A model generated the notes under the pieces. It ran no database searches. It was given only the letters and a program-made list of their open reading frames with translations, and had not been told where the DNA came from. 64,000 nucleotides of DNA from Sellimonas catena (lineage in GTDB: Bacteria > Bacillota > Clostridia > Lachnospirales > Lachnospiraceae). A program made the position numbers and the translations under genes. Positions 33,329 to 42,113 of the stretch are shown one piece after another (positions within the stretch are counted from its first letter, which is position 1; each line of letters starts with the position of its first letter). Location of the stretch: NCBI RefSeq assembly GCF_045063725.1, contig NZ_CP173695.1. The stretch is one strand, 5' to 3'.

Positions 33329-35707
33329 TTATTCCATCGCCCGCATTTGTTCGATCAGGGATTGCTTTTTCTGTCTGCGGATTGTCCATACAGACAAGAT
33401 CAGTTCCATTCCGAACAATACCAGAATGAACAGTCCCATTTCCAAAACCGGGAATTTGTAAGGCACTACATTTCCGGCAAAAGCTCCTATACTCATTTTT
33501 CTGCAAGCAAAGATGGAAGCCGGAAGCCCAACGATCAGCGTCGCCAATGTTGCAAAGAGCGCATAGCACAGCCCCTCACAGATGTTCATTTCACATAGCT
33601 GTTTTTGTGTTAGGCCGATAGAACGCAGAATACTGTTTTCCTGCTTTCGGGCTATCTGGTTAGAGAGTGTCGTATTGATAAGGTTGATAACGCCAAAGAG
33701 AAATACCAACCATGAAAGTATCTCCATACTGCCAAACGCAAAAGAATTTGTCATTTCTTCATATCCAATCACTGTATTGATTTCATCTAAGGCAATATTA
33801 CTATGGCTGGCAACAATATTTTTCAATTCAGCTCCCACATAGTCCGTTTTTTTAGGGTCATTTACAATGCTCCATGAATAGTCAAAAGAGGTGATTTCCG
33901 GGTGCAATTCGTGGAACAATGCTTCTGGTGCAAAAAGAGTTGCCCCATCTAAGTGCATCCTGCCATGTCCTGAATATACCTTTGCAGGAGCATATAACCC
34001 CGATATGGTAACAGAAACGGATGGCTGTTCTTCTCCCAAAGAAATCTCAACCGTTGAACCAACACCCATATCCTCATTCTGCTTTAGCACATTATAGTCA
34101 ATTACAATACTACGGGAATCTGTTGGCATGGTTCCCTCTGTCAGAGCCGCTTCAACTGCCGCATAATTCTGGTCGGTCAGCATATCGCACATACCACCAG
34201 CTTGATGAATCTCTGTTTTATAAGTTGCATGGAGAGATTGCCTGCTTGGAATTATATCTGTAACGCCATCAATAGATAAGATTTCCTGCTCTAATTCCTC
34301 ACTCAATGGATTTCCCGCTGCCATAACCTTTTCTTCTGTCATTTCAGAATCCAAATAAATTTTATAGTCGCCGTCTGGGAAAAACTGTCTTGCAAGTGCC
34401 TCTGGTGAGCGCAGCAAAACAATGGAGGATACCACAAGCAGGATAATTCCGCCCAAACTCAATGAAGCTACAATAGCAACGGTCTTTTTTCGGTCACGCT
34501 TAAAATTCGCAATTCCCATTGAAATAGGATTGAGCTTGATATTCTTTTTGCGGCTGCGGATGTCCTTTTGCGCCGGGGTAAAACGGACGGCTTCAATGGG
34601 GGAAATCCCTGCCGCAATTTTCACCGGCTTACGGATGGAAACAGATACAATGATCCAACTGCTTATAAGTGTCAAAATAACCGTTGCCACATAGGAAACA
34701 GCGTTAAATCCCTTGGAAAACAGGAGAAAACCAGTGCATACGCCCAGCACTGTACCAATCAAAATTCCGATACTGCCGAGTTTGCGTCCCTCTCGCTTTA
34801 CAATCCGCTTGATTTGCTTTGGCGTTGCACCAATCGTCCGAAGCTGCCCGTAGCTCTTGATTTTGTCATTGATGGAGATACGGAAGATACTCTGGATCAC
34901 AATATAGCCGCCGATCAGAACAATGGCAATCACGCCAGCCATCAGTGCAAAATCAAAGGATTTAGAAGCATAGGCAAAATACTTGCTGTTCATTTTGGGC
35001 ATAGGAAGCTGATATTCCTCTGCAATCTCCCTGCAATAAGAGGTCATCAGTTCTTCGCCCAACTGGTCGCTGCTTTTGAAATGGGCATAGGCACGATACC
35101 CAGCCGGGTCAAACCCATCCCATTCTGTCAGGGCAGCGTTGGAAAGAATGATAGCGCAGGTATTCGCTTCTTTTTCATTTACGCTGTCCATAATGCCGGT
35201 AACGACATAATCACCATGAAAACTCTCGGTATCTAAGGTCACAGTGTCCCCAATCTTAGCATTGTTTCCATAGGTGGAAAGAAAGTATTCGCTTACGACA
35301 ACTTCATTTGCTTTTTCAGGAACCCGACCCTCTAACAACTCCATCTGCGCCTTGGCAATCTCCATCATTTGCGCGTCACAATACACATAGGACGCATGAT
35401 AGCCCTGTTCTGAAAGTTCCTCACCCAGCATATAGTAGCCGCCTACGCGCTCAAACTCTGGAACTCCTTTTAGGGTTTCAATGTCGTTTTCCTCTACGCC
35501 CATCCAGACCGCCTCATAAGTATCGACAACCTGATTGCGCTGCATTTGTGTCAGGGAGGTAGATACAATTCCCGTAAAGCAGATCAGAAATGCCGCCAGC
35601 GCAACGGCGATCACCACCATCAGATTCCGGCGCTTCTCACTTTTCAAACTTTTATTTGCCAGCTTCTTTGTAATGGCGCTGGTATCATTTTCAAAAGGCC
35701 ATGTCAT
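33329..35707 (-). CDS. FtsX-type ABC transporter permease
   Basis: 792 residues. An N-terminal transmembrane helix (about 27-50) is followed by an extracellular domain of about 180 residues. An FtsX domain with three helices comes next (about 255-355). A further helix near 410-430 leads to a second extracellular domain, and a final FtsX domain ends the protein (about 660-780). This duplicated layout is that of permeases that export or expel lipids, peptides or antibiotics. It follows the ATPase gene by 14 bases, and the two-component genes lie upstream, the usual order for antimicrobial-peptide resistance modules. The ribosome site is GGAGG. Confidence 0.86.
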   Translation of the reverse strand: MTWPFENDTSAITKKLANKSLKSEKRRNLMVVIAVALAAFLICFTGIVSTSLTQMQRNQVVDTYEAVWMGVEENDIETLKGVPEFERVGGYYMLGEELSEQGYHASYVYCDAQMMEIAKAQMELLEGRVPEKANEVVVSEYFLSTYGNNAKIGDTVTLDTESFHGDYVVTGIMDSVNEKEANTCAIILSNAALTEWDGFDPAGYRAYAHFKSSDQLGEELMTSYCREIAEEYQLPMPKMNSKYFAYASKSFDFALMAGVIAIVLIGGYIVIQSIFRISINDKIKSYGQLRTIGATPKQIKRIVKREGRKLGSIGILIGTVLGVCTGFLLFSKGFNAVSYVATVILTLISSWIIVSVSIRKPVKIAAGISPIEAVRFTPAQKDIRSRKKNIKLNPISMGIANFKRDRKKTVAIVASLSLGGIILLVVSSIVLLRSPEALARQFFPDGDYKIYLDSEMTEEKVMAAGNPLSEELEQEILSIDGVTDIIPSRQSLHATYKTEIHQAGGMCDMLTDQNYAAVEAALTEGTMPTDSRSIVIDYNVLKQNEDMGVGSTVEISLGEEQPSVSVTISGLYAPAKVYSGHGRMHLDGATLFAPEALFHELHPEITSFDYSWSIVNDPKKTDYVGAELKNIVASHSNIALDEINTVIGYEEMTNSFAFGSMEILSWLVFLFGVINLINTTLSNQIARKQENSILRSIGLTQKQLCEMNICEGLCYALFATLATLIVGLPASIFACRKMSIGAFAGNVVPYKFPVLEMGLFILVLFGMELILSVWTIRRQKKQSLIEQMRAME

Positions 35708-35721
35708 AGCCTGCCACCTCC

Positions 35722-36387
35722 TTACTCCACGATCTTACCGTCCTCAATGCGGACAATCCGATCTGCAAGGCGGGCTATGTCGTCATTGTGGGTAATCATC
35801 ACAACCGTTTGCCGGAACTCTGCACTGGTGCGCTTGATAAGCCCCAGCACCTCGGCGCTGGTCTTGCTGTCAAGGTTGCCGGTCGGCTCGTCGGCCAGCA
35901 CAATAGCCGGTTTGGTAATCAAGGCGCGGGCGATAGCCACACGCTGCTGCTGTCCGCCGGAAAGATTGTTCGGCATATTTTTCAGTTTATCTTCCAGCCC
36001 CAGCAGATGAACGATCTCGTCCAAAAACTTCTGATCCACCGTGTCCCCGTCCAGCTCCACCGGCAGGACGATGTTCTCATACACATTCAGGATGGGAACA
36101 AGGTTATAGTTCTGGAAGATAAAACCGATGTTGCGGCGGCGGAAGATGGTAAGCTGTTCGTCGTTCATTTTCGACAGTTCTTTGTCCCGGACAATCACAT
36201 TGCCGGAAGTAGGGGTGTCCAGCCCGCCCATCATGTGAAGCAGGGTGGATTTGCCGCTGCCGGAGGTTCCCACAACGGCCACAAACTCGCCGTCATTTAC
36301 AGAGAAGTTCACGCCGTCAAGGGCGCGGGTGATGTTCGGCTCTGTGCCGTAATACTTTTTCAGATCAATCGTCTGTAAAACGCTCAT
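35722..36387 (-). CDS. ABC transporter ATP-binding protein (MacB/LolD type)
   Basis: 221 residues from the ATG with an AGGAG site. Walker A GTSGSGKST, Q-loop FQNYNLVP, signature NLSGGQQQRVAIARAL, Walker B IVLADEPTGNLDSKT and the switch His of MITHND are all intact. The Q-loop and EPTGNLD sequences are typical of ATPases paired with FtsX permeases. It energises the permease downstream. Two 21-bp operator-like repeats lie upstream (36442-36462, 36498-36518), so it probably has its own induced promoter. Confidence 0.92.
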   Translation of the reverse strand: MSVLQTIDLKKYYGTEPNITRALDGVNFSVNDGEFVAVVGTSGSGKSTLLHMMGGLDTPTSGNVIVRDKELSKMNDEQLTIFRRRNIGFIFQNYNLVPILNVYENIVLPVELDGDTVDQKFLDEIVHLLGLEDKLKNMPNNLSGGQQQRVAIARALITKPAIVLADEPTGNLDSKTSAEVLGLIKRTSAEFRQTVVMITHNDDIARLADRIVRIEDGKIVE

Positions 36388-36441
36388 ACTCAAAACTCCT
36401 TTCAAGGCTTTCTGCCTGTTGATAAGGGTATTGTAAAACCC

Positions 36442-36518
36442 AAATGTCCGCGAAATGTTACAGCGGCCAAAAAATTTCATTGAAAATCAGGGTGAAATGT
36501 TACAACGCTCGGACATTT
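36442..36518. promoter_or_regulatory. Pair of 21-bp operator-like repeats before the ABC genes
   Basis: AAATGTCCG-N5-TGTTACA at 36442-36462 and its inverted copy at 36498-36518 (minus-strand AAATGTCCG-N5-TGTAACA). They lie 55 and 111 bases before the ATPase start codon, in the gap after the kinase gene. They are likely binding sites for the element's response regulator. Confidence 0.65.
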
Positions 36519-36563
36519 CAAAAAAATTTACGGCGGCAGCCGGAAATGGCCGTCCGCCGCGTT

Positions 36564-37595
36564 CTATTTTGTAGGCAGCATAATGGAAAATTCCGAACCC
36601 TTGCCCGGCTCCGAAACCACTTTGATATAACCGCCCTGTCGCGTTACGATCTCGCGAGCCAGATATAGGCCAATGCCCACGCCCTGCTGTTCGTGTACTT
36701 CTTCCTCACGATAGAAGCGCCGGAAGATGGCGGCCTGATTGCTTTCAGAAATGCCCTTGCCGGTGTCGGTCACTTTGATCTCCACATACATTTCCCACAG
36801 CACCACCAACACAGCGATTTTCCCGCCTGCCGGGGTGTACTTCACCGCATTGTCCAGCAGGTTAAAGAGGGCTTCGGATGTCCACTTGCTGTCATGGGAA
36901 ACGGTCAAATCCTCCGGGCAGTCCACGGACACGGCAATTTCCTTTTTCTCCGCTGCATACACGATCCCACTCATGGCCTGCGCCACAGTATCAAAGAGGC
37001 GGCCCGGTTTCTTGTTCAACTGGATCACGCCCGTTTCCAGCCGGGAGGTTTTCACAAGGGCCTGAAAGAGAAAGTCCAGCTTATCCGTCTGGCTGCGGAT
37101 TCCCCGGATAAAGTCGGTGCGCTCCGCCTCGGTCATGGGCTTTTCCAGCAGGGTGTCCGTCGCCATTTTCAGATTGCTTACCGGCGTTTTCACTTGATGG
37201 GAAATATCCGATACAAGGGTCTGTAACTCCTGCCGTTCCTCGTCCACCCGGCGGCGGTTCTCCTGCATGATCTGGTAAAGCCTTGCCAGCCGGTGCCCGA
37301 TTCTGGCAAGCTGGGTTTCGCTGTCCTCTGGCCGCTGGGGCGCTTCATTCCCGGCGATCATGTGGTCTAAGGTCTGGCACAGGTCAGCGGTAAACTGCGA
37401 CAGCCGCTTTCCAAACGCCTGCGTCAGTACAAAAATCCCCACAAGGGCGCACAGCAGCAGCGTCCCGCCTGTCAGCAGCACCGCAATCTGTTTTGTCACA
37501 AGAAACAGGGCTATGGTGATCCCGGACATGGAGAGGACAAGCTCCATTGCCACCCGGCCAAACAGCCGCTTTACCGAGAGGTTTTGAAACTTCAT
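36564..37595 (-). CDS. Short-loop sensor histidine kinase
   Basis: 343 residues from the ATG that overlaps the response regulator stop (ATGA). Two transmembrane helices near 12-30 and 37-58 are joined by only a few residues, the layout of intramembrane-sensing kinases that work with ABC transporters. The HisKA box is SDISHQVKTPVSNLK, followed by the N box LLDNAVKYTP, DTGKGI and GVGIGLYLAREI. The signal is probably relayed by the ABC transporter next door. Confidence 0.9.
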   Translation of the reverse strand: MKFQNLSVKRLFGRVAMELVLSMSGITIALFLVTKQIAVLLTGGTLLLCALVGIFVLTQAFGKRLSQFTADLCQTLDHMIAGNEAPQRPEDSETQLARIGHRLARLYQIMQENRRRVDEERQELQTLVSDISHQVKTPVSNLKMATDTLLEKPMTEAERTDFIRGIRSQTDKLDFLFQALVKTSRLETGVIQLNKKPGRLFDTVAQAMSGIVYAAEKKEIAVSVDCPEDLTVSHDSKWTSEALFNLLDNAVKYTPAGGKIAVLVVLWEMYVEIKVTDTGKGISESNQAAIFRRFYREEEVHEQQGVGIGLYLAREIVTRQGGYIKVVSEPGKGSEFSIMLPTK

Positions 37596-38284
37596 TTTAC
37601 CTCGCCTCCCGTCCATTGATACCCCATGCCGTAAACGGTCTTGATGTAGGGTGCGCCGCCGTCGGCTTCAATCTTGCTGCGAATACGGCTGATGGAGGTT
37701 GTCAGGGTGTGTTCGTCCACAAACCGCTCGTCTATATCCCACAGCTTTTCCAAAAGCTGCCCACGGGTCAGCACTTGCCGGGGATTTTTACGAAACAGGT
37801 TCAGCATTTTGTACTCCATCGGGGATAGAGTCAGGGGCTTGCCGTTTAAGGAAGCCGTCTGCTCCGAGAAGTCCAGAAACAACCGCCCGTCGTCGTAAAT
37901 GTCCTTGGCCGGTTTGTGGTGTTCCAGCATGGCGAACATGGCTTTGATTTTTCGCTGCAAGGCCCCGATCACAAAGGGCTTTGTGATGTAGTCCACCGCG
38001 CCCACCTCATAGCCCCGTATCTGGTCGCTCTCCTGATCGTTGGCGGTCAGGAATATTACGATGGTGTCCGGGTGCTGGGGCTTTATCAGCTTGCACAGTT
38101 CAAAACCGTTCCCGTCCGGCAGGTTGATGTCCAGCAGCACTAAATCAAATTCCCGCTGGCGGATGGCTTCGGCTGCGGTTCTGGCATTTAGGGCAGAAGT
38201 CACGCCGTAGCCGTCTGCGGTCAGGTTATAGTCTAACATCTTATTCAAAAAACTGTCGTCCTCGACAATTAAAATCTGCTCCAT
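37592..38284 (-). CDS. OmpR-type response regulator of the cargo module
   Basis: 230 residues from the ATG with an AAGGAAGTG site. The receiver domain has EDD near 8-10, the phospho-acceptor in LVLLDINLPDGNGFE and the Lys of ITKPF. The winged helix has LTLSPMEYKMLNLF and VDEHTLTTSISRIRSKIE. It is the first gene of the module, followed by kinase, ATPase and permease. A 21-bp repeat lies 41 bases before its start. Confidence 0.92.
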   Translation of the reverse strand: MEQILIVEDDSFLNKMLDYNLTADGYGVTSALNARTAAEAIRQREFDLVLLDINLPDGNGFELCKLIKPQHPDTIVIFLTANDQESDQIRGYEVGAVDYITKPFVIGALQRKIKAMFAMLEHHKPAKDIYDDGRLFLDFSEQTASLNGKPLTLSPMEYKMLNLFRKNPRQVLTRGQLLEKLWDIDERFVDEHTLTTSISRIRSKIEADGGAPYIKTVYGMGYQWTGGEVK

Positions 38285-38324
38285 ATTCTCACTTCCTTTG
38301 CTTTTTGCAGATAGTATAACAGGC

Positions 38325-38345
38325 AAATGTCCGAGAATTGTTACA
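38325..38345. promoter_or_regulatory. Operator-like repeat upstream of the response regulator
   Basis: AAATGTCCG-N5-TGTTACA, the same 21-bp pattern as at 36442 and 36498. On the minus strand a -10-like TATACT follows it downstream at 38313-38318. This suggests the module controls its own transcription. Confidence 0.6.
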
Positions 38346-38404
38346 AGGACAAATATATTTATCATTTTACAGCTTTTTTATGTGTACTGCAATTTTATAA
38401 AAGA

Positions 38405-38436
38405 AAGGACAGCAGTATCATCAAATTGCTGTCCTT
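38405..38436 (-). terminator. Terminator shielding the element's right end
   Basis: AAGGACAGCA pairs with TGCTGTCCTT. On the minus strand the stem is followed by TCTTTTAT. It would stop transcripts entering from the interrupted XRE gene. Confidence 0.65.
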
Positions 38437-38458
38437 GCGGTTTATTATAGCTGGTAGT

Positions 38459-38473
38459 GTATAAGCGTGGGTT
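38459..38473 (+). repeat. Right-end copy of the recombinase-promoter repeat
   Basis: GTATAAGCGTGGGTT is identical over 15 bases to the minus strand at 26553-26567, upstream of the recombinase. It lies about 32 bases inside the right attachment site. Confidence 0.65.
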
Positions 38474-38495
38474 CATCATATTTGGTGTGGTATCT

Positions 38496-38624
38496 TTAAC
38501 TATGGGAAACTCCAAGCTCCCATTTTGATACTGCCTGGCGGCTGACCCCCATCTTCTCCGCAAATACTTCCTGCGAAAGCCCCTCCTTCTTCCGGAGCAT
38601 CTGAATTTTTTCTGATAATTCCAT
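38496..38624 (-). pseudogene. XRE-type regulator, N-terminal part
   Basis: The ORF begins MELSEKIQMLRKKEGLSQEV and continues FAEKMGVSRQAVSKWE, the first helices of an XRE helix-turn-helix. It then runs into element sequence (LGVSHS, stop). The matching C-terminal part lies at 24179-24865. The 42-residue product would be incomplete. Confidence 0.88.
38505..38521. repeat. Right attachment site of the integrative element
   Basis: GGAAACTCCAAGCTCCC is a direct repeat of the left site at 24851-24867 (13 of 17 bases). It lies at the codons following KWE of the XRE gene. Confidence 0.75.
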
Positions 38625-38711
38625 ACCTGTATATCCTGCCTTTCTGATTTTGTCTGCCTACAGGTTAACCGAAACCCGGCATTTTTTCCAGCAACCGAAG
38701 ACGGAACATTG

Positions 38712-39662
38712 TCAACCTGAGGTTGCAGTACAGGATTTCACATGGTTATCCTGCCTTGAAATTTTTTTCAAACTGTCTTTTCTATATTCAGTGGGGGTTA
38801 CCTTGTAGTGCTGCTTAAACTTTCTGCAAAAATAATCCTCGTGATTAAATCCTGTCTCTTTCGAGATTGTTTTAATATTTTTCTCCGTGGACGTAAGCAG
38901 CCTTGCCGCTTCTTTCAGTCTGCAGCTGTTCAGGTAGTCCACCGGTGTTGTATGCAGATACCGGCGAAAAAGATTGAGCGCGGTGCTTTTACTAACCAGT
39001 GCCTGATCGGCAATACCTCTCAGGGAAATACCTGACGCCAGATTCTGGTGAATATACTGCATCATCAACTGTACCCTTGCCTGAGAAGAAACAGATGTAT
39101 CCATTCTCCTTCCCGCAAGATCCGTCTCCAGATTTTCATACATCAGATACCAGATCTTCTGAAGCAGCGACGACGTCAGCAGTTCTTTTCCGGAATCCGA
39201 CTCCTGAATCCGGACAGTTTCCCTCATAAGTGTCAGCACTTCGGACTGCCAGGATATGTTTTCCTCAAAAGTCTGACAATCCAGAGCAGAAGAGAGGACA
39301 GGCAGCACATACCTGTCAAAGATCAAACTGTCCTGCGGCGCTATAAATACCGGATGGCATACAAAATTCGGCACTACCGCTTCTCCTTCCGAATAAAAGC
39401 GGTGTAACACTCTGGAATTGACAAACAGTCCGTCTCCTTCCAGCAAAGAGAACTGCTTTTCCCCGATCTCGCACCTCACTGTGCCTTTTTCAACCAGAAC
39501 AAATTCCACTTCGACATGCCAGTGCCACTCGATACAATTAAAGTCAAACTCAGCCAGATTTTCATAGTAATAATGGAACGGATAACTGCTGTTTCCATGC
39601 CGGACTGTCTCCATCAGACTGTCATCGGTCATGATTTTGTTACTTTGTCTGCCGTACTTCAT
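38712..39662 (-). CDS. AraC-family regulator with N-terminal cupin (second copy)
   Basis: 316 residues. The cupin half has CIEWHWHVEVEFVLVEKG and LEGDGLFVNSRVLHRF. The C-terminal half has two helix-turn-helix motifs (ISLRGIADQALVSKSTALNL; KNIKTISKETGFNHEDYFCR) and the signature CRKFKQHYKVTPTEYRK. It shares layout and several segments with the AraC protein at 1983-2867, and like it neighbours an MFS transporter, here divergently oriented. The start has a GGAGTGAG site. Confidence 0.86.
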   Translation of the reverse strand: MKYGRQSNKIMTDDSLMETVRHGNSSYPFHYYYENLAEFDFNCIEWHWHVEVEFVLVEKGTVRCEIGEKQFSLLEGDGLFVNSRVLHRFYSEGEAVVPNFVCHPVFIAPQDSLIFDRYVLPVLSSALDCQTFEENISWQSEVLTLMRETVRIQESDSGKELLTSSLLQKIWYLMYENLETDLAGRRMDTSVSSQARVQLMMQYIHQNLASGISLRGIADQALVSKSTALNLFRRYLHTTPVDYLNSCRLKEAARLLTSTEKNIKTISKETGFNHEDYFCRKFKQHYKVTPTEYRKDSLKKISRQDNHVKSCTATSG

Positions 39663-39728
39663 AGCTTCTCACTCCTTAAAGGCGCTGTCGTTTACGATAT
39701 TATACAACAAATATGTGATATATTTCAA

Positions 39729-39757
39729 TGACAGGCGTAATGTGGTACGATATAATT
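39729..39757 (+). promoter_or_regulatory. Promoter of the second MFS gene
   Basis: ATGACA and TATAAT separated by 17 bp, 83 bases before the MFS start and 67 bases from the divergent AraC start. Confidence 0.55.
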
Positions 39758-39839
39758 CAGTTGGCTTTCGTTTTAGGAAACAACAGTCCCGGAGCGGAAA
39801 CCCTTAGACAAATCATAATAATCACAGGGGGAAGAAATC

Positions 39840-41045
39840 ATGAAAAATCCATATAAAAAAACTCTCACCGCGTGTTACCTTGGATTTGTAACACAGGCAA
39901 TCTGTGCAAACTTTGCTCCTCTGCTGTTTCTGACTTTCCACAACACCTACAACATACCTCTTGGAAAGATTGCATTCATTTCCACAGCATTTTTCTTTAC
40001 ACAGCTGCTTGTGGATCTGTTCTGCGCCAGATTCGTAGACGGCATCGGTTACCGGAAGAGCGTGGTGGCTTCTGAGATTCTTTCGGCTTCCGGCCTTATC
40101 GGGCTGACTGTTCTGCCGGAGCTTCTTGGTGATCCGTACATCGGAATTCTTCTCAGTGCCATCATCTATGCAATCGGAAGTGGATTGATCGAAGTACTTG
40201 TCAGTCCGATTGTGGAAGCCTGTCCTTTCGACAGGAAAGACAGCGTGATGAGCCTGCTTCATTCCTTTTACTGCTGGGGAGCAGTCGGCGTTATTCTGTT
40301 CTCAACCGCATTTTTTGCCATTTTTGGCATAGAAAACTGGCGGATTCTTGCATGTATCTGGGCTCTGATCCCATTATACAATGTGTACAACTTTTCTACT
40401 TGTCCAATCCGGCATCCTGCAGAAGAAGGGGAAGCCAGAGGAATCCGGAAGCTTTTCAGGATTCCGGTCTTCTGGGTTTCCATTGTCCTGATGGTTTGTG
40501 CTGGAGCAAGTGAAATCTCCATGGCTCAGTGGGCATCCGCCTATGTGGAATCAGCTCTTGGAATTTCCAAAAGCATCGGAGACATTGCCGGCCCTTCTCT
40601 GTTTGCCGTTACTATGGGACTCAGCCGTCTCCTCTACGGAAAATACGGCGAAAAAATAGATCTGCTCAAATTCATGATCGGTTCCGGCGCACTTTGTCTT
40701 GTCTGCTATCTGATGTCGGCACTGGGGCAGCATCCCGCTTTGGGGCTTGCCGGCTGCATTCTGTGCGGCTTCTCTGTCGGAATCATGTGGCCGGGTACAA
40801 TCAGTATATCGTCCTCCCGTATTCCTCTTGGCGGAACAGCAATGTTCGCACTGCTTGCAATGGCTGGTGATCTTGGAGGATCTATCGGCCCCGGCATCGT
40901 CGGATTCGTAACGGAAAGTTCCGGCGACAGCCTGAAAGCAGGCCTTTTGGCCGCCTGTATATTCCCGGTGGTCCTGATTCTTTCTACCTGCCTGCTGAAA
41001 ATGGCAGGTTCCCAAAAACAGATGTCCTGTGCTGCAGAACAATAA
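39840..41045 (+). CDS. Major facilitator superfamily transporter (second copy)
   Basis: 401 residues with about twelve membrane segments. It is paralogous to the protein at 3016-4212 over the whole length: shared stretches include NFAPLLFLTF, VEVLVSPIVEACPF, HSFYCWGAVGVIL and GFSVGIMWPGTIS. Divergent AraC control suggests substrate-induced uptake. The substrate is unknown. The start has a GGGGGAAG site and a bidirectional terminator follows. Confidence 0.82.
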   Translation: MKNPYKKTLTACYLGFVTQAICANFAPLLFLTFHNTYNIPLGKIAFISTAFFFTQLLVDLFCARFVDGIGYRKSVVASEILSASGLIGLTVLPELLGDPYIGILLSAIIYAIGSGLIEVLVSPIVEACPFDRKDSVMSLLHSFYCWGAVGVILFSTAFFAIFGIENWRILACIWALIPLYNVYNFSTCPIRHPAEEGEARGIRKLFRIPVFWVSIVLMVCAGASEISMAQWASAYVESALGISKSIGDIAGPSLFAVTMGLSRLLYGKYGEKIDLLKFMIGSGALCLVCYLMSALGQHPALGLAGCILCGFSVGIMWPGTISISSSRIPLGGTAMFALLAMAGDLGGSIGPGIVGFVTESSGDSLKAGLLAACIFPVVLILSTCLLKMAGSQKQMSCAAEQ

Positions 41046-41050
41046 CTGTC

Positions 41051-41099
41051 AAAGGGCGTACCGTGTGCGAAAGCATAAGCTTCGTACAATACGCCCTTT
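41051..41099. terminator. Bidirectional terminator
   Basis: AAAGGGCGTA (41051-41060) pairs with TACGCCCTTT (41090-41099), with an inner GCGAAAGC/GCTTCGT stem. It lies between the MFS gene and the convergent ABC-2 ATPase gene. Confidence 0.82.
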
Positions 41100-41101
41100 T
41101 C

Positions 41102-42097
41102 TTATTTTCTGTTATCCTGTTTTACGATATCCCGGATGATGGATTCGATATCCTGTCCGTTGATGGACACATCAAGGATTCTTGTTTTCTCCGCTATCAG
41201 GTTGATAATACGGATGCTGTCATTTTCTTCACTGTCAAATTCCAGCACAAGTTCGGATTCCTGTGAGTGCAGAATTTCCACTCCCGGAATCTCGAATACG
41301 GTTTTCTGATTCCATGGATTGTTTTCCAGTTCCAGACGGACCTGTTTTCTCCGGTCAAAATTTTTCCGGACATTTTCAATTTTATCATCTACAACCAGTT
41401 TCCCATGGTTGATGAGGATAATTCTGCGGCACAGCGACTCAATGTCCTGAAAATCATGAGATGTCACGATAAAAGTCGTCTTCCGCTCCTCATTCATCCG
41501 CCGGATAAATTTCCGGATTTTATATTTGGACTCACTGTCAAGTCCGATGGTCGGCTCATCCAGATAAACGATCTCCGGATCGTGAAGAAATGCCGCCGCA
41601 ATATTACATTTCATCTTCTGGCCAAGGGACAGCTGCCGCTCCGGTGTACCAAGAAGTTCTTCCATTTCCATCAGTTCCGTGAACTCCTCCAGATTCTGAC
41701 GAAATCGGTTTTCCGGAATCTCATAGAGCTGCTGCAACACTCGGTAAGATTCGATGACCGGCACGTCCCACCAGAGCACGGAACGGTTTCCAAATACAAC
41801 GCCGACATGTTTATTAACCTTCATCCGATTTTTTGACGGCTCCAGTCCATTGACAAGCACCTTTCCGGCTGTCGGCGTCAGCACTCCGGAAAGCATTTTA
41901 ATCGTTGTAGACTTCCCGCTCCCGTTTGGTCCGACATAACCCACTGCCTCACCTTTCCGGATCTGAAAATTGATATCATCTACCGCCCGGAACACATCGT
42001 ACTGCGGATGAAACATGGATGCCAGAGCCTTCCCCACGGAGCCCGGATCTTTTTTCCTTTTATATTCTTTTACTAAATGATTCACTTCGATCTGCAT
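41102..42097 (-). CDS. ABC-2 type exporter, ATP-binding protein
   Basis: 331 residues. Walker A GPNGSGKSTTIKML, Q-loop, signature LSLGQKMKCNIAAAFL, Walker B IVYLDEPTIGLD and switch His in TSHDFQDIE are intact. The N-terminal PGSVGKALASMFHPQY insertion and the C-terminal ~90-residue extension match the NatA-like group that pairs with two ABC-2 permeases. It follows the permease genes on the same strand. Confidence 0.9.
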   Translation of the reverse strand: MQIEVNHLVKEYKRKKDPGSVGKALASMFHPQYDVFRAVDDINFQIRKGEAVGYVGPNGSGKSTTIKMLSGVLTPTAGKVLVNGLEPSKNRMKVNKHVGVVFGNRSVLWWDVPVIESYRVLQQLYEIPENRFRQNLEEFTELMEMEELLGTPERQLSLGQKMKCNIAAAFLHDPEIVYLDEPTIGLDSESKYKIRKFIRRMNEERKTTFIVTSHDFQDIESLCRRIILINHGKLVVDDKIENVRKNFDRRKQVRLELENNPWNQKTVFEIPGVEILHSQESELVLEFDSEENDSIRIINLIAEKTRILDVSINGQDIESIIRDIVKQDNRK

Positions 42098-42113
42098 AGA
42101 AACCTCTTCCCCC

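Larger units (their letters stand above)
24868..38504. mobile_element. Integrative mobilizable element, about 13.6 kb
   Basis: The element lies between the two 17-bp attachment sites and splits an XRE regulator gene. Both ends carry an inverted, imperfect TCCC(T/A)TA(A/G)TTAAAGATA. It holds a large serine recombinase next to the left end, replication-type genes (VirE-like ATPase, CHC2 primase), mobilization genes (MobA/MobL relaxase, DUF3847 protein, oriT), a small excisionase-like protein, and a two-component/ABC transporter cargo. It has no conjugative secretion genes, so it should need a helper element for transfer. It resembles the Tn4451-type group in having a TnpX-type recombinase and a TnpW-like gene. 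Confidence 0.88.

Noticed and set aside
36693..37226. 177-codon plus-strand ORF within the cargo kinase gene
   Set aside because: Antisense shadow of the histidine kinase; no own features.
24868..38504. Element considered as a full conjugative element
   Set aside because: No VirB4, coupling protein or other type IV secretion genes are present; only mobilization functions are seen.
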